The notes: generated by a model not told the origin, from the sequence alone. A DNA stretch of 64,000 nt from Flaccisagitta enflata (GCA_965153355.1 OZ231126.1:52762001-52826000), one strand, 5' to 3'; shown: positions 12,319 to 28,560, numbered from the stretch's first letter. Translations and numbers: made by a program.

Positions 12319-12464
12319 AGTTGCGGACACGCAACTCTATAAGAGGCTTTGTCCGTCCGTCCGTCGGTCGGTCGGTTGGTCGGTGAGCACGAGTCGAAAA
12401 GTGTGAAAACGCGCATTTCCGCTCCTGCCCACCCGTCCGCAACTGGTGTATCCGGCCTTGTTTT
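12319..12464 (+). mobile_element. Short dispersed AGTCGCG/GTCC element
   Basis: A copy with a 5' AGTTGCGGACACGCAACT palindrome, TATAAGAGGCTTTGTCC, a GTCC-to-GGTC core, and the CATTTCCGCTCCTGCCC and CCGGCCTTGTTTT end blocks. Confidence 0.7.
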
Positions 12465-12878
12465 CTTAGCTGTTCGTTTCTCTTTAGCTTTTCATTTTAA
12501 TGAATTGTGTTAAAAAAAAGTTTAAACCTCGCCGAGAATGAAGAAGTTTTCTTTTCTAGAAATACGGGAAACAGAAACATCGATGAAATTCGATTATTTT
12601 CGTGATTCATCGCTGACTGAAATTAGGTATCAATTACTATATGCGAATCATTTCCCTAAAGTATGCTATTTAACTAGTATGATGTGTGTTTCTACCCCCA
12701 TTTTCCTGAGAATCCAAAATGTAAATAGGGGGCCTTTTAAGAATAAATATTGCGTGTGACCAACTGTCCATTAAAACACGATTTGTCACTGAAAACCTAC
12801 CTTTGCTGATAAACAGACCTGGATGAAATTGTATTAAAGTCTGGTGGCCGCGGCCCTTGAATTAAAAAAAAATCACTA

Positions 12879-13466
12879 CAGTATGATTTTTTTGGAATGC
12901 AACATAAGAAACCTATATATTTCCGCTCCTGAGCATCGTAGCAAAATGGGGATTGCACCATTGGATAGAGCACAAAAAACTATTTTTTCCATGTGTTTTC
13001 TGATATCATGATGCAATATGACGTATCTCTACCACCAAAGCAGTAAAAACATTGACATCTTTAGCATCTCGAAATTGGCTGTCTGATTCTCCTTCTAAAA
13101 AAGATGAGGAAGATCAGTTGATCAAATAATTGGTGATCATGAGGCCAACTGAATCATGACACAAATATTTTCTGAAGTTTGTCCAGAAAATCACACGGAA
13201 GCCCCTTGATCGCTGATTATTTGATTTGATTTGATTTCATTGTTTTTGGAGGGAGAATCAGACAGACAATTTCCTAATGTTAGAGATGTCAACGTTTTTA
13301 ACTGGCATTGTGGTAGACATATGTCATGATGCATTATGATGTCAGAAGAAAGATAGAAAAAATAGTTTTTTTTGCTCTATCCAATGGTGCAATCCGCATC
13401 TTGCTACGATGCTCAGGAGCGGAAATATATAGGTTTCTTATGTTGCATTCCAAAAAAATCATACTG
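12879..13466. mobile_element. 588-bp TA-flanked MITE (Tc1/mariner-like)
   Basis: The first arm (CAGTATGATTTTTTTGG...) is matched for roughly 220 bp by an inverted arm ending ...CCAAAAAAATCATACTG at 13466. Both ends abut TA (12877-12878 and 13467-13468), the target preference of Tc1/mariner-type transposons. The centre contains a GATCA/TTGATC-rich spacer. No transposase frame. It ends about 265 bp upstream of the CDCA3-like start codon, so it lies in that gene's promoter-proximal region. Confidence 0.8.
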
Positions 13467-13634
13467 TATAATTGATCATCGCGATCCCTTCAATGTTTAA
13501 ATTACAGACGGCTGTTGCGCAATATCTGTCTAATTATCGCACAACTGGATAGTGAATTATGGAGATCTTGGACTCTTGGAGCATGAATCAAGTCATAAAT
13601 TCATGATTGCGTGCGAAAAAAAGACTATCCCACG

Positions 13635-13640
13635 TTTGAA
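13635..13640 (+). promoter_or_regulatory. CHR-like hexamer upstream of the CDCA3-like gene
   Basis: TTTGAA lies about 95 bp upstream of the start codon of the CDCA3-like gene. TTTGAA is the core of the cell-cycle genes homology region bound by DREAM/MMB complexes in mitotic-gene promoters, and vertebrate CDCA3 is a G2/M-expressed gene. The hexamer is common by chance and no matching CDE or CCAAT box is obvious, so this is only a suggestion. Confidence 0.2.
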
Positions 13641-13732
13641 ACTTTCACTTTACTCATTTGCGACATCATCAGTCAGGAAACGACGATTTTAAAAAGTAGT
13701 AGAAACCAGCGAAATACTCTTTCTTTACCACA

Positions 13733-19944
<6,212 letters not shown>

Positions 19945-20660
19945 CCAAGATAGACTGACGGAGAATTCATTCTCCGAATTTCCTTCAATATATGAGTCGG
20001 TTTCAAAAAGCGAAATCAATCAGATACACGAGAATACTATCATATTTTACAATAGACGAGATACCTTTGAATTGTCTTGTTTATGTTGAGATGACAGACT
20101 ACTAACACCTCTCACAAAATTAGGGCGAACTGGGATCAGAACTTGCGCATAATTGCGTTTTTAATGTCCAAAACAGGAGTCCAGGTTAATGATAATTAAT
20201 ATTCCCATGAGGATTCTACAAAAAAAAACAAAACAAAAAAACAAAAAAACTTCAAATCTTGTCAACCAATAGCTGTAAACATCATTAAAATCATTAAACG
20301 ATAACATACAAATTTTAGGTTTAGTTAAGCTAGAACCGTTCGCTAGAACTATTCTATTTGACAAGGGGTTTCAATTTTTCAGCTGTCACTGACTGTATCT
20401 TCGTAAAATATTGTTTAAGCTCCCTATGTGTCAAATTTCAGCTCAGTGAATGCGTTATTTCTATCAATTTTGATCATTTTGCCAGCTCGTTTAATTATGT
20501 GAGGGGTGTTATCAAGAACATTTTTCTGACATATCGCATTGTGAATTTTCTGTGATTGCGTGATGGTGGACGTCATTTCTAAATTGTTGTAATCTTTTGC
20601 TTTGATCATGTAGCCGCTGTAGCATTAAATGATGTATAAAAGCTGTTTTTTACTTCTTTT
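19945..20660 (+). other. Probable 3' UTR and downstream region of the CDCA3-like gene
   Basis: AT-rich sequence following the stop codon. An ATTAAA hexamer at 20624-20629 followed by a T-rich stretch (about 20646-20662) is a plausible polyadenylation site. Other open frames here are short and uninformative. The extent is inferred; transcript data would be needed to fix the 3' end. Confidence 0.35.
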
Positions 20661-21105
20661 TCGCCGTTGATTTCTATTGCGCGCTCTCGCCTTAGGGGGC
20701 GTTTCTAGTCAAAGACGATCGCGTTTTGAACAGGCCACTAGGTCGCTCGCTACGTTCGTTCGCTCGCACCGCTTACTCCGCTCACTCGCTCCGCAGCGCT
20801 CCACTTCGCTATGCTCGCTTTGCTCGCTCACACTGTTCACAGGCTCGATCACTCACTTTGCTCACTCCCTCGTGGGACAGTTGAAATTTGTGAATATGTG
20901 TTCACGCTGTTATCGCGTTTTACGGGAACAAACACGTTTTTGGCGCTCACTAGAAACACGCCCAATGTACACTGGACGACCAAGCGCTAGCGGCCCATAT
21001 GCTTCTCCACCTTTTCCTTCCTCGTTTTCCTTTACTTCTTCTACGCTTTCCTTTCCTTTCTTTTCCTCTGCCCTCTCAAAATTCACCGCCTCCCAAGCAA
21101 AGACG
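20661..21105. other. CGCTC-rich low-complexity stretch
   Basis: Between about 20740 and 20880 the sequence is dominated by CGCTC/GCTCACT words, a cryptically simple tract. TAGTCAAAGACG...GGCGCTCACTAGAAACACGCCC near 20708-20962 resembles an inverted pair (GGGGGCGTTTCTAG versus CTAGAAACACGCCC), so 20697-20963 may be a small foldback element. Confidence 0.45.
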
Positions 21106-21435
21106 AAGGGAAAGATAAAGAAGAAGAAGAACAAGAAGAAGAAGAAGGAGAAGAAGAAGAAGAAGAAGAAGAAGGAGAAGGAGAAGGAGAAGGAGAAGAA
21201 GAAGAAGGAGGAGAAGGAGAAGAAGGAGAAGAAAATGAAGAAGAAGAAGAAGAAGAAGGAGGAGAAGAAGAAGGATAAGAGGAAGGAGAAGAAGAAGAGG
21301 AAGAAGAAAAAGAAGAAGAAGAAGAAGAAGTAAATGATGTGAAAAAAGAAAAACAAACGGAAGAAGTAGAAGAAGAAGGAATAAAAAAAGAGGATGGACA
21401 GAAAGAGATAGAAGAAAATGAGCTGATGATAATTG
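21106..21435. repeat. (GAA/GGA)n polypurine tract
   Basis: About 330 bp of almost pure purine on the plus strand, mostly GAA with GGA variants. Long Lys-rich (plus) and Phe/Ser-rich (minus) frames are translations of this tract. A mirror-repeat polypurine run of this length could form intramolecular triplex DNA. Confidence 0.9.
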
Positions 21436-21483
21436 AAGGAAAGAAGATAAAGTAAAACATGACCGGATACACGGGCCAAGACG

Positions 21484-21795
21484 GTGCGCCGGGCGTTATT
21501 CATTCTTAGACCTATCCCTAGCTCCCTAAGGCCTATCCCCAGCTCTATCAGACCTATCCCTAGCTCTATCAGACCTATCCTGAGCTCTATCAGACCTATC
21601 TGACCTATCACCAGCTCTATCAGACCTATCCCTAGCTCTATCAGACCTATCCCTAGCTCTATCAGACCTATCCTGAGCTCTATCAGACCTATCCCTACCT
21701 CTATCAGACCTATGCCAATCTCTATAAGGCCTATGCTGAGCTCTATCAAACCTATCCGACCTATCACCAGCTCTATCAGACCTATCCTAACCGTA
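21484..21795. repeat. ~20-bp minisatellite (AGACCTATCCCTAGCTCTATC)
   Basis: About fifteen copies of a 20-21-bp unit, with 10-bp partial copies. The same unit occurs inverted at 49190-49285, so the family is dispersed. The Ile-Gly-Leu-Ile-Glu repeats read on the minus strand are artefacts. Confidence 0.9.
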
Positions 21796-22073
21796 GCTGA
21801 TTACTTCAGTGGATGAAATGATGAGTATCATCAATGACGAGTATCATCAATGATGAGCTTTCGATTGATTTCAAACATTTTTAGCGATTTTTCATTCGAG
21901 CGTGACAGACAGACAGACCAACCGACAGAGGGACAGAGCCTCTTAAAGAGGTATGGCGCACTTAAAAAACAAAGAGGAAGAAGAAGAAAAAGAAAAAGAA
22001 AAAGAAGGGGAAGAAGTAGGAGAAGGAGAAGAAGGAACAGATGAAGAAAAAGAAAGAGAAAAAGAAAAAGAAC

Positions 22074-22679
22074 AAGTCATCCAAGGATTGCACATGGTCA
22101 GCGGTACCCGATGCCCTGCTTGGAGTGATCAGCTGAAGAAGTGGAGTGAGAGCAGGGCAGCGGCCCCAAAGGACCGATGTCCTGTAGGACACAGGGGTGA
22201 ATTTCCTTACGTCCCGAGAAGGCAAATTTAGGCCTTAGGGGCAATTTTCCATGATATTCAATGGGAGTTACATATTTTCTACAATTTCTTGTCATTTTTC
22301 CATATTATTCAATGAGGATTTCATTTTTTTTTTATCTTTCATGTAATCTAATTGCAATTTTGTATTTTTTTCATTTTTTGTTAATTTTCCATGTTATTGG
22401 ATGGGATATTTTTTGTAATCTTTCATGTTATTCAATGGGAAGTTTGTATTTTGTTATTTTTCCATGTTTTTCAATGGGAAGTTTGCATGTTGTTATTTTC
22501 CCATGTTATTCAATGGGAAGTTTGCATTTTGACATTTTCCCATGTTATTCAATGGGAATTTGAGAATTAAGAAGCTTTGGGGGGGGGGGGACGTACGGAC
22601 GTACGGACGGACGGACGTAAGGAAATTCACCCCTGTGTCCTACAGGACATCGGCCCTTTGGGGCCGCTGCCCAAAAAGG
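22074..22679. mobile_element. Composite minisatellite element, type C
   Basis: Left terminus AGTCATCCAAGGATTGCACATGG, then TCAGCGGTACCCGATGCCCTGC...AGCAGGGCAGCGGCCCC (an inner hairpin), GATGTCCTGTAGGACACAGG and TTTCCTTACGTCC. The core is about nine ~36-bp units (TTTCCATGTTATTCAATGGG). The right end repeats the GTCC motif, GGTGAATTTCC and GCAGCGGCCCC blocks in inverted orientation, finishing GGGGCCGCTGCCCAAAAAGG at 22679. Confidence 0.8.
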
Positions 22680-22689
22680 AGTAACAAGT

Positions 22690-22905
22690 GACGCGGGGTC
22701 TCAAAACTCTCAATATCGTTGCGGACGGATGGGCAGGGTCGAGCAACCCCCATCTACACCCTCGCCTACCCCGCACACACGCACACAGATAATCACAATA
22801 GTACGTTTTTGCACTCTCCAACTCAGTCACCCTGACATGACGGACCAACGGACCGACGGACCAACGGACGGAGAAAGCCTCGTATAGAGTTGCGTGCCCG
22901 CAACT
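22690..22905 (-). mobile_element. Short dispersed element, long variant
   Basis: Starts immediately after the type-C composite element. Same order of blocks as 16081-16302: ACGCGGGGTC, GGGCAGGGTCGAGCAACCCC, a C-rich CACACACG segment, a CCAACGGACCGACGG core and TATAGAGTTGCGTGCCCGCAAC. Confidence 0.6.
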
Positions 22906-23115
22906 TATAACTGCAAGAACGAGATGGCAAAGAAGTATGTCGCAGTAAGAGGAGGATGAATGAGGAAGGAAAAGTCTGGAGGAAGATGAGGATTACGAAG
23001 AGGAAGAGGAGGCGCCCCATTAACGCTCGACGCATTCCTGACGGCGTTTTCCGGAAATTGATTCGAAAACAAAGCCTTGTTTGTCTTTCATTTGAACCGG
23101 CGTCGACCGCGCGAA

Positions 23116-23116
23116 G

Positions 23117-23168
<52 letters not shown>

Positions 23169-23204
23169 GAGAGAGAGAGAGAGAAGGAGAGAGAGAGAGA
23201 GAGC
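23116..23204. repeat. (GA)n microsatellite
   Basis: About 90 bp of GA repeats with a few GGA interruptions; Arg-Glu and Ser-Leu frames are artefacts. Confidence 0.95.
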
Positions 23205-23595
23205 GAGCAGAGAGCAAAAAGTGAAAGAGCGCCGGGTAGCTAGTTAGCACTATCAAGAACGTAGAGGAAAGTAAGTGTACATTTACTAGAGAAAGCAAGA
23301 TAGAAATGGAAAGAAGGAGATAAATATTTGGGCTCAGAGAAAGGGAGAAAGTTATGGCCAATAAGTGCGCCTCGCTTGATTAACAATTTGTGAATGAGCG
23401 TTTTTGATAAATGTTTGAATGAATGAATGAATGAAAATGAAAGTTTTAAGGCATGAGAGGTGATAGGAATGAAACAAGCCCAACAGGCCAACAGTCGCGT
23501 GCTACGTTACACACAATTACACAACTTCATACGACAAAACATCATACTACATAACGTCTGTCCCAAAAAAAGTTACATTCTGAACCAATAACGAC
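23205..23595. other. Non-coding stretch, no gene recognised
   Basis: Short (GAAT)n run near 23413-23433. The text from about 23345 to 23480 (TGGCCAATAAGTGCGCCTC, GAATGAATG, ATGAAAGTTTTAAGG) resembles 9540-9680, so both are probably copies of an undefined repeat. Confidence 0.35.
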
Positions 23596-23847
23596 TGTCC
23601 AATAAAAAGTTGACAAAATACCCAAAAACACCCAAAAATACCCCAAAATACCCAAAAATACCCAAAAATAACCCAAAAACACCTAATAATACCCAAAAAT
23701 ACTCAAAAATACCTGAAAAAACCCAGAAGTATCCGAAAGTACCCTAAAATACCTTAAGTACCTTAAATAACTTAAGTACCCTAAATTACCCTGAAGTACC
23801 CTAAAGTACCCTGAAGTACCCTAGAGCACCTTAAAATACCTTAAAAA
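23596..23847. repeat. ACCCAAAAAT / TACCCTAAAA degenerate tandem repeat
   Basis: Around 24 units of an 8-11-bp motif that drifts from ACCCAAAAAT to TACCCTAAAG and CCTTAAAA. The Penelope-like element that follows inserted at its right edge. Confidence 0.8.
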
Positions 23848-23957
23848 ACCTTAAAAAGTCTACGAATTGTCATCGCAAGCACCGGTAGTAAAACGATCAA
23901 AACAGTATTTATTCGCATTATGGAGGTTACAGTGCAAGTTCGCAAAAACAACAATTT

Positions 23958-24002
23958 TGCCTAAATTTTCGATATCCACTTTGGGAATCATCATCAGAGG
24001 CA
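23958..24002 (-). ncRNA. Hammerhead ribozyme-like motif, PLE 1 left copy
   Basis: Read on the minus strand: stem I TGCCT, core CTGATGA, stem II (GATTCC paired with GGA-T-ATC around a short loop), core GAA, self-complementary stem III AATT, residue U at the cleavage position, then AGGCA closing stem I. The layout matches the minimal, dimer-forming hammerheads described in Penelope-like elements. One unpaired U after CTGATGA is atypical. Activity is untested. Confidence 0.55.
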
Positions 24003-24098
24003 GAGAGAGGGGAAGAGAGAGAGGGTTTATAAAGGGGAAATGAGACAATTGGGGATTGGAGAGAGAGACAGGGAATAGGTGACCCAGCAAAGAAGAAG

Positions 24099-24452
24099 GG
24101 CATCTACACTTACATCTGTAAAAAATGTGGCAAAAGATATGTAGGCCAAACACGCCGCTGCTGCGAAACACGCTGGAAAGAGCACCAACGCGCAATTGAG
24201 AGAGAAAACTGGTCTCATAGTGGCATCAGCCAACACTACAAAGACTGTGACGAACCGTTCGACCCTGCCAATTTCGAGGTCATAAAAACAATGACGGGAA
24301 AAAATAAGAGAAAACTTGACTACGACCTTAAAATCTGGGAAGCCCTTGAAATAAGGAAAGCCAACTGTGGCCCGGGAAAAGGGATGAATGAAGACTGGGG
24401 ATCCTATGTCAAAACAGATGCCTGGAACACTGTCTTTAATACTATGGATTGA
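24099..24452 (+). CDS. Penelope-like element GIY-YIG endonuclease domain (117 aa, 5'-truncated)
   Basis: The frame begins without an ATG and stays open upstream into the inverted pLTR. Residues 1-18 read GIYTYICKKCGKRYVGQT, the GIY...YVG catalytic core, with a CxxC pair inside it as in Penelope endonucleases. Then follow an RWKEHQRAI segment (catalytic Arg and helix), a GISQHYKDC segment and IWEALEIRKANC carrying the conserved acidic helix. It ends WGSYVKTDAWNTVFNTMD and a stop. In Penelope-like retroelements this C-terminal domain nicks the target DNA to prime reverse transcription. The upstream RT is missing, so this copy is dead unless mobilised in trans. No frameshift or stop is seen within the domain, suggesting a fairly recent insertion. 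Confidence 0.85.
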   Translation, partial: GIYTYICKKCGKRYVGQTRRCCETRWKEHQRAIERENWSHSGISQHYKDCDEPFDPANFEVIKTMTGKNKRKLDYDLKIWEALEIRKANCGPGKGMNEDWGSYVKTDAWNTVFNTMD

Positions 24453-24597
24453 CAATTAGTTTTGCATGGGGGGCGGGGGGGCCCAGCCCTTCTTGGGCTC
24501 TTGGTCATTGACCACTTTCACCTATTCCCTGTCTCTCTCTCCAATCCCCAATTGTCTCATTTCCCCTTTATAAACCCTCTCTCTCTTTCCCTCTCTC

Positions 24598-24642
24598 TGC
24601 CTCTGATGATGATTCCCAAAGTGGATATCAAAAATTTAGGCA
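24598..24642 (+). ncRNA. Hammerhead ribozyme-like motif, PLE 1 right copy
   Basis: Same layout as 23958-24002 (TGCCT, CTGATGA, stem II, AATT, AGGCA), but the invariant GAA core reads AAA because of a G-to-A change. This copy would be predicted inactive. Confidence 0.5.
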
Positions 24643-24724
24643 AAATTGTTGTTTTTGCGAACTTGCACTGTAACCTCCATAATGCGAATAAACACTGTTT
24701 TGATCACCTTAAAAAGTCATAATT

Positions 24725-25045
24725 TCAAAAATGTGACGGACCTACCGACCTACCGACCGACCAACCGACCGACCAACCGACACGGCAAGGTGTAGAGTCG
24801 CATGCACGCGACTAAAAATCCATCAGAATCAGCTGTTTTGCAAGTTTCAAATGTTTGCGTAACCAACCAATCGACCAACCAACCGACCGAGTAATCGACC
24901 AAAGGATGGACACGACTTCTTATAGAGGTGCGACTGCGAGGACACACTTAAGAAGTAGCGCGGGGTTACAATATTGTTCCGTACGGGTGGGCAGGGGCGT
25001 ACAACACCACTTCCCCCCCCACCCCACAAACGCTAAGGTCTCCTT
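24725..25045 (-). mobile_element. Two short dispersed elements, minus strand
   Basis: 24725-24816 has a long (CCGA/CCTA) core and GGTGTAGAGTCGCATGCACGCGACTAAAAA. 24846-25045 has an AACCAACCAATCGACC core, TTATAGAGGTGCGACTGCGAGGACAC and a GGGTGGGCAGGGGCG block. Confidence 0.6.
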
Positions 25046-25063
25046 GTGTAAATGTTGTCCCCT

Positions 25064-25150
25064 TTTTGGGCAGTGACCCCAAAGATCCTATGTCCTGAAG
25101 GACACAGGGGTGAATGTCCAGACGTCTTTCCTTCCATCTGACCGACCTTC
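25064..25150. mobile_element. Composite element end, type C fragment
   Basis: CCTTTTTGGGCAGTGACCCC, then a diverged GATCCTATGTCCTGAAGGACACAGGGG and GTCCAGACGTC: the pointed end of a type-C composite element without its minisatellite. Confidence 0.55.
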
Positions 25151-25235
25151 TGTCCATCCCCCCCATCACCATTAAGGCCGCATATGAGTTGGGTGCTTAA
25201 TATAACAAAAGTTAGGAATTTCTTCTAGTCCCCTT

Positions 25236-25877
25236 TATGTAATGCGCACAGTCGCCCAGAGCTTGACGCCAGTTGACCTGAAATGATCGCCACTAACTTC
25301 AATGGTTTCATGACCCTGATGGTGCATAGATTATATTTCTAGAAAAAATGAAATCTGTTTTGGGGCGCTTTTTAAGATATCTAAAAAAATAGTATCATTT
25401 TACTAAGTTTTTTACTATAACTCTTTGTGATAAATTTTTTTGATAATTTTGACTGCAGATTTGATATCAGATGATACTTTCCGGTTCGTTTGATATGTCA
25501 CACTATATACTTTTGCAAAAGAAATAAAAACTTATTTTTTGGTCATATTACTATATAAAACAATGTCAAATAGCAAAATTTAACTTTTTATTTCTTTTGC
25601 AAAAGTATACAGTGTGATATATCAAACAAACCGGAAACTATCATCTGTGATCAAATCTGCAGTCAGAATTACCCAAAAAATTCATCACAAAGAGTTATGG
25701 TAAAAAATATAGTGAAATAGTACTATTTTTTTAGATATCTTAAAAAGCGCCCCAAAACAGATTTCATTTTTTTCTAGAAATGTAATCTATGCACCATCAG
25801 GGTCATGAAACCACAGAAGTTGGTGGCGATCGTTTCAGGTCAACTGGTGTCAAGCTCTGGGCGACTGTGTGCGGTAC
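25236..25877. mobile_element. ~640-bp palindromic foldback element
   Basis: Nearly the whole segment is one inverted repeat. The left arm (GCACAGTCGCCCAGAGC, GTTGACCTGAAA, TTTTGGGGCGCTTTTTAAG) is mirrored in the right arm, with the centre near 25558 and arms of about 315 bp. The inner arms contain TTTGCAAAAGAAATAAAAA and its complement. No target duplication was fixed and there is no coding capacity. Confidence 0.85.
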
Positions 25878-26149
25878 TATTTTACGCCTAATTTGCATAA
25901 CGCTGTTGGACTTTTTGTCAGGTTACAATTGATTCAAGACACTACAAATATCTCACTGTATCATATAAACCATGCATCTGTGAGATAGAAAATGTCCATA
26001 ACATTTTTGTTTTCTTTTTTTGAGGATGATTTTTGTTTAATAGGCGGTTTTCTAAGGCAATTGTTAGACTCTTTAGCAACAAAATATCATGGGGAAGTTT
26101 GCTACCCCATTGAACTCTGTTGTATACTTATAAAAGTGCTAAAATAGAT
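25878..26149. other. Non-coding stretch
   Basis: Unremarkable AT-rich sequence between two repeats; no gene or repeat recognised. Confidence 0.4.
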
Positions 26150-26829
26150 AGTCGCAAAAGCGTTGGATGGTCAGCGGTAACCGTTGCCCCTATGTGAATG
26201 TAGGTGGATATGGGGTGGTTAGAGGAGCAGTGGCCTCGAAGAGGCCGATGACCTATGCTGTTTTTATTTGAGCCTCATGGCTGGAATTAGAGCCTGGATG
26301 CTGGTGTTGGGGCCTCGAGGCTGGAATTGGGGCCTCGAGGCTGGGATTTGGGCCTCAAGGCTGGAATTTGAGCCTTGGGCTGGGATTTGAGCCTCGAGGC
26401 TGGGGTTTCAGCCTCGAGGCAAAGATTTAGGCCTCCAGGCTAGGATTTGAGCCTCAAGACTAGGATTTGCGCCTCGAGGCTGAGATTTGAGCCTCGAGGC
26501 TTTGATTCAAGCCTCAAGGCTGGGATTTGATCCTCGAAGCGGGGATTTGAGCCTTGAGGTTGGGATTTGAGCCTCGAGGTGGGATTTGAGCCTTGAGGCT
26601 GGGATTTGAGCCTCAAGGCTGGGATTTGAGCCTCGAGACTGGGATTTGAGCCTTGAGACTTGGATTTGAGCCTTGAGACTGGGATTTGAGCTTTGAGACT
26701 GGGATTTGAGCTTTGAGACTGGGATTTGAGCTTTGAGGGGGGGGACAGAGAAGAAGAAGGAGAAGGAGAAATTTCCCCATACGTGAAAGCATAGGTCATC
26801 AGCCCCTTTGGAGCTGCTGCCCAAAAAGG
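26150..26829. mobile_element. Composite minisatellite element, type A (reference copy)
   Basis: Left terminus AGTCGCAAAAGCGTT, then ATGGTCAGCGGTAACCG, a GGAGCAGTGGCC block and GCCGATGACCTATGCT. The core is about 23 copies of a 20-21-bp unit (GAGGCTGGGATTTGAGCCTC). The right end has GGAGAAATTTCCCCATACG, TGAAAGCATAGGTCATC and GGAGCTGCTGCCCAAAAAGG, the inverted form of the left inner blocks. Thus a minisatellite is enclosed by inverted ends, with one long outer tail (left) and one short CCAAAAAGG tail (right). Confidence 0.8.
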
Positions 26830-26919
26830 AAGATGACTGAATTTTGAGAAAAATAAAATGATCATTGACATGATTTTTTCCACTCAATATTGGATTAGTG
26901 GGACAAAGGAATAGATAGC

Positions 26920-27765
26920 AACAGGTCGCCCAAGGGCAATATGTGGTCAGCGATACCCGTTGCCCTGCTTTAAGTGATTGTAGATTGGAGTGAGGGGAAG
27001 CAGGGCAGCGGCCCCGAAGGGGACGAAGTCCTGTAGAACACAGGGGGACTTCCGTTCGTCCTGCCTGAAAAAGTGGATGAGATGCTATAGAGGGCTGACT
27101 GAAAGCCTTCAAGAGCCTAAAGAAGGCCTAAGAAGGCTGAGGTTATGTCAATTGGAAGCTTGAGAGAGAGGACATGAGCTGGATTAAGGCTTGAAAGGTC
27201 AGAGGACCGATTTGAAGCCTGAGAGCAATATGCATAGCTAATTTGAGACCTGAGAATTTGAATTTGAGGCCTAAGAGGCTGGATTTGAGGCCTGAGAGGC
27301 TGTATTTGATGCCTGAGAGGCTGGATTTGAAGCCTGAGAGGCTGGATTTGAGGCCTGAGAGGCTGGATTTGAGGCCTGAGAGGCTGGATTTGAGGCCTGA
27401 GAGGCTGGATTTGAGGCCTGAGAGGCTTGATTTGAGGCCTGAGAGGCTGAATTTGAGGCCTGAGAGGCTTGATTTGAGGCCTGAGAGGCTTGATTTAAGG
27501 CCTGAGAGGCTGGATTTGTGGCCTGAGAGACTGGATTTGAGGCCTGAGGGGCTTGATTTGAGGCCTGAGAGGCTGGATTTGAGGCCAGAGAGGCATATTT
27601 GAGGCCTGAGAGGCTGGATTTAAGGCCCGAGGGGCTTGCTGAAGGGGGGGACGAACGAACGAACGAATGAACGAACGAACGAACGAACGAACGAACGAAC
27701 GGACGAACGAAAGTCCCCCTGTGTTCTACAGGACTTCGTCCCCTTCGGGGCCGCTGCCCAAAAAA
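26920..27765. mobile_element. Composite minisatellite element, type B
   Basis: Left terminus AACAGGTCGCCCAAGGGCAA, TGGTCAGCGATACCCG, a CCCTGCTT...AAGCAGGGC hairpin, then GCAGCGGCCCCGAAGGGGAC and GAAGTCCTGTAGAACACAGG. The core is about 18 copies of a 21-bp unit (GGCTGGATTTGAGGCCTGAGA) and an ACGA/ACGAAC run (27651-27712). The right end is the inverted GCCTGTGTTC/GGGGCCGCTGCCC block. The 21-bp period keeps several frames open; those are artefacts. Confidence 0.8.
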
Positions 27766-27779
27766 CATTATATGAAGCA

Positions 27780-28345
27780 GCCAACTATATCAGCACTCTT
27801 GCGCCTGATCTTTGCCATCATAGCCCTCAAATAAGCCTCTCTGGCCAAAATTAAGCTCTCCGGACTTCAGATCTGCCCTCCTTACCAAAAATCTGCTCTC
27901 CAGACCTCAAATCTGCCCTCCTGACCTCTTGTCAGCCCTCCAGGCTTCAAATCAGCCTTCCGTGCCTCAAGTCTGCCCCCCAGACCTTAAATAAGCTCTT
28001 CAGGCCTCAAATCAGCCCTCCAGGTCTCATACCTGCCCTCCAGACCTCAAATCTGCCCTCCCCACCACTGATCAAGCCTCACATCTGCCCTCTAGACCTC
28101 AAGCCTACTATGCTGGCTTCAAGTTTGCTCGCCAAGCCTCAAATTTGCCTGCAAGCCCTCAAATCAACCTTCACAAATCATTGCTCTCAGGCCTAAAATA
28201 TGCCCCTCAGGACGCCTGGAAATTCAACCCTGTGTCCTACAGAATATTGACCCAAATTTGGGGCTGCTGTCCTGCTCTCACGCCACTTGATCACTCCGAG
28301 CAGGGCATTGGGTACCGCATACCATGTGGGATCCTTGGATGAATA
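27780..28345. mobile_element. Composite element, type C, decayed
   Basis: A degenerate ~20-bp minisatellite (CCTCAAATCTGCCCTCCAGAC, about 27810-28215) followed by a type-C right end: GGAAATTCAACCCTGTGTCC, GGGGCTGCTGTCCTGC, AGCAGGGCATTGGGTACCGC and GGGATCCTTGGATGA. The left end is not recognisable. Confidence 0.55.
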
Positions 28346-28560
28346 GTTTCTAAATATTTACTGTACAACGCAATGCGCCCATGTCTTTGCATGAATACAT
28401 TCCTTTGTGCCTCAAAAAGATGTGAGATTCAATCTTTATGTTTTTGTGAGGTTGAACATGGCGTAAAAGAAGGTTGTTTTTGGTTGCCGGAGAATCATGT
28501 TTTCCTTTCTATCTTTTAGTTTTACAACCCATGATGAGATGATTTCATCGCGTGGTAGTT

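Larger units (their letters stand above)
23869..24705 (+). mobile_element. Penelope-like retroelement 1 with inverted pLTRs
   Basis: The plus-strand coding end (24099-24452) is followed by a ~210-bp pLTR (about 24495-24705), and an inverted copy of that pLTR lies upstream (23869-24085). Inverted pLTRs with 5'-truncated coding sequence are a known Penelope arrangement. The 13-bp sequence ACCTTAAAAAGTC flanks the element (23848-23860 and 24706-24718), so the insertion is defined. Eight unexplained bases (TACGAATT) separate the left duplication from the element. The reverse transcriptase domain is absent. Each pLTR carries a hammerhead-like motif. Confidence 0.85.

Noticed and set aside
20677-21767. 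Long Lys-rich (218 aa) and Phe/Ile-rich (285 aa) ORFs
   Set aside because: Overlapping translations of a GAA polypurine tract and an adjoining minisatellite.
23860-24455. 142-codon and 111-codon minus ORFs over Penelope element 1
   Set aside because: Shadow frames of the plus-strand GIY-YIG domain and pLTR.
27243-27768. LRPERLD / SNPASQA repeat proteins
   Set aside because: Product of a 21-bp minisatellite inside a composite element; the same text arises at 34003-34695 and 54812-55243 wherever this unit occurs.
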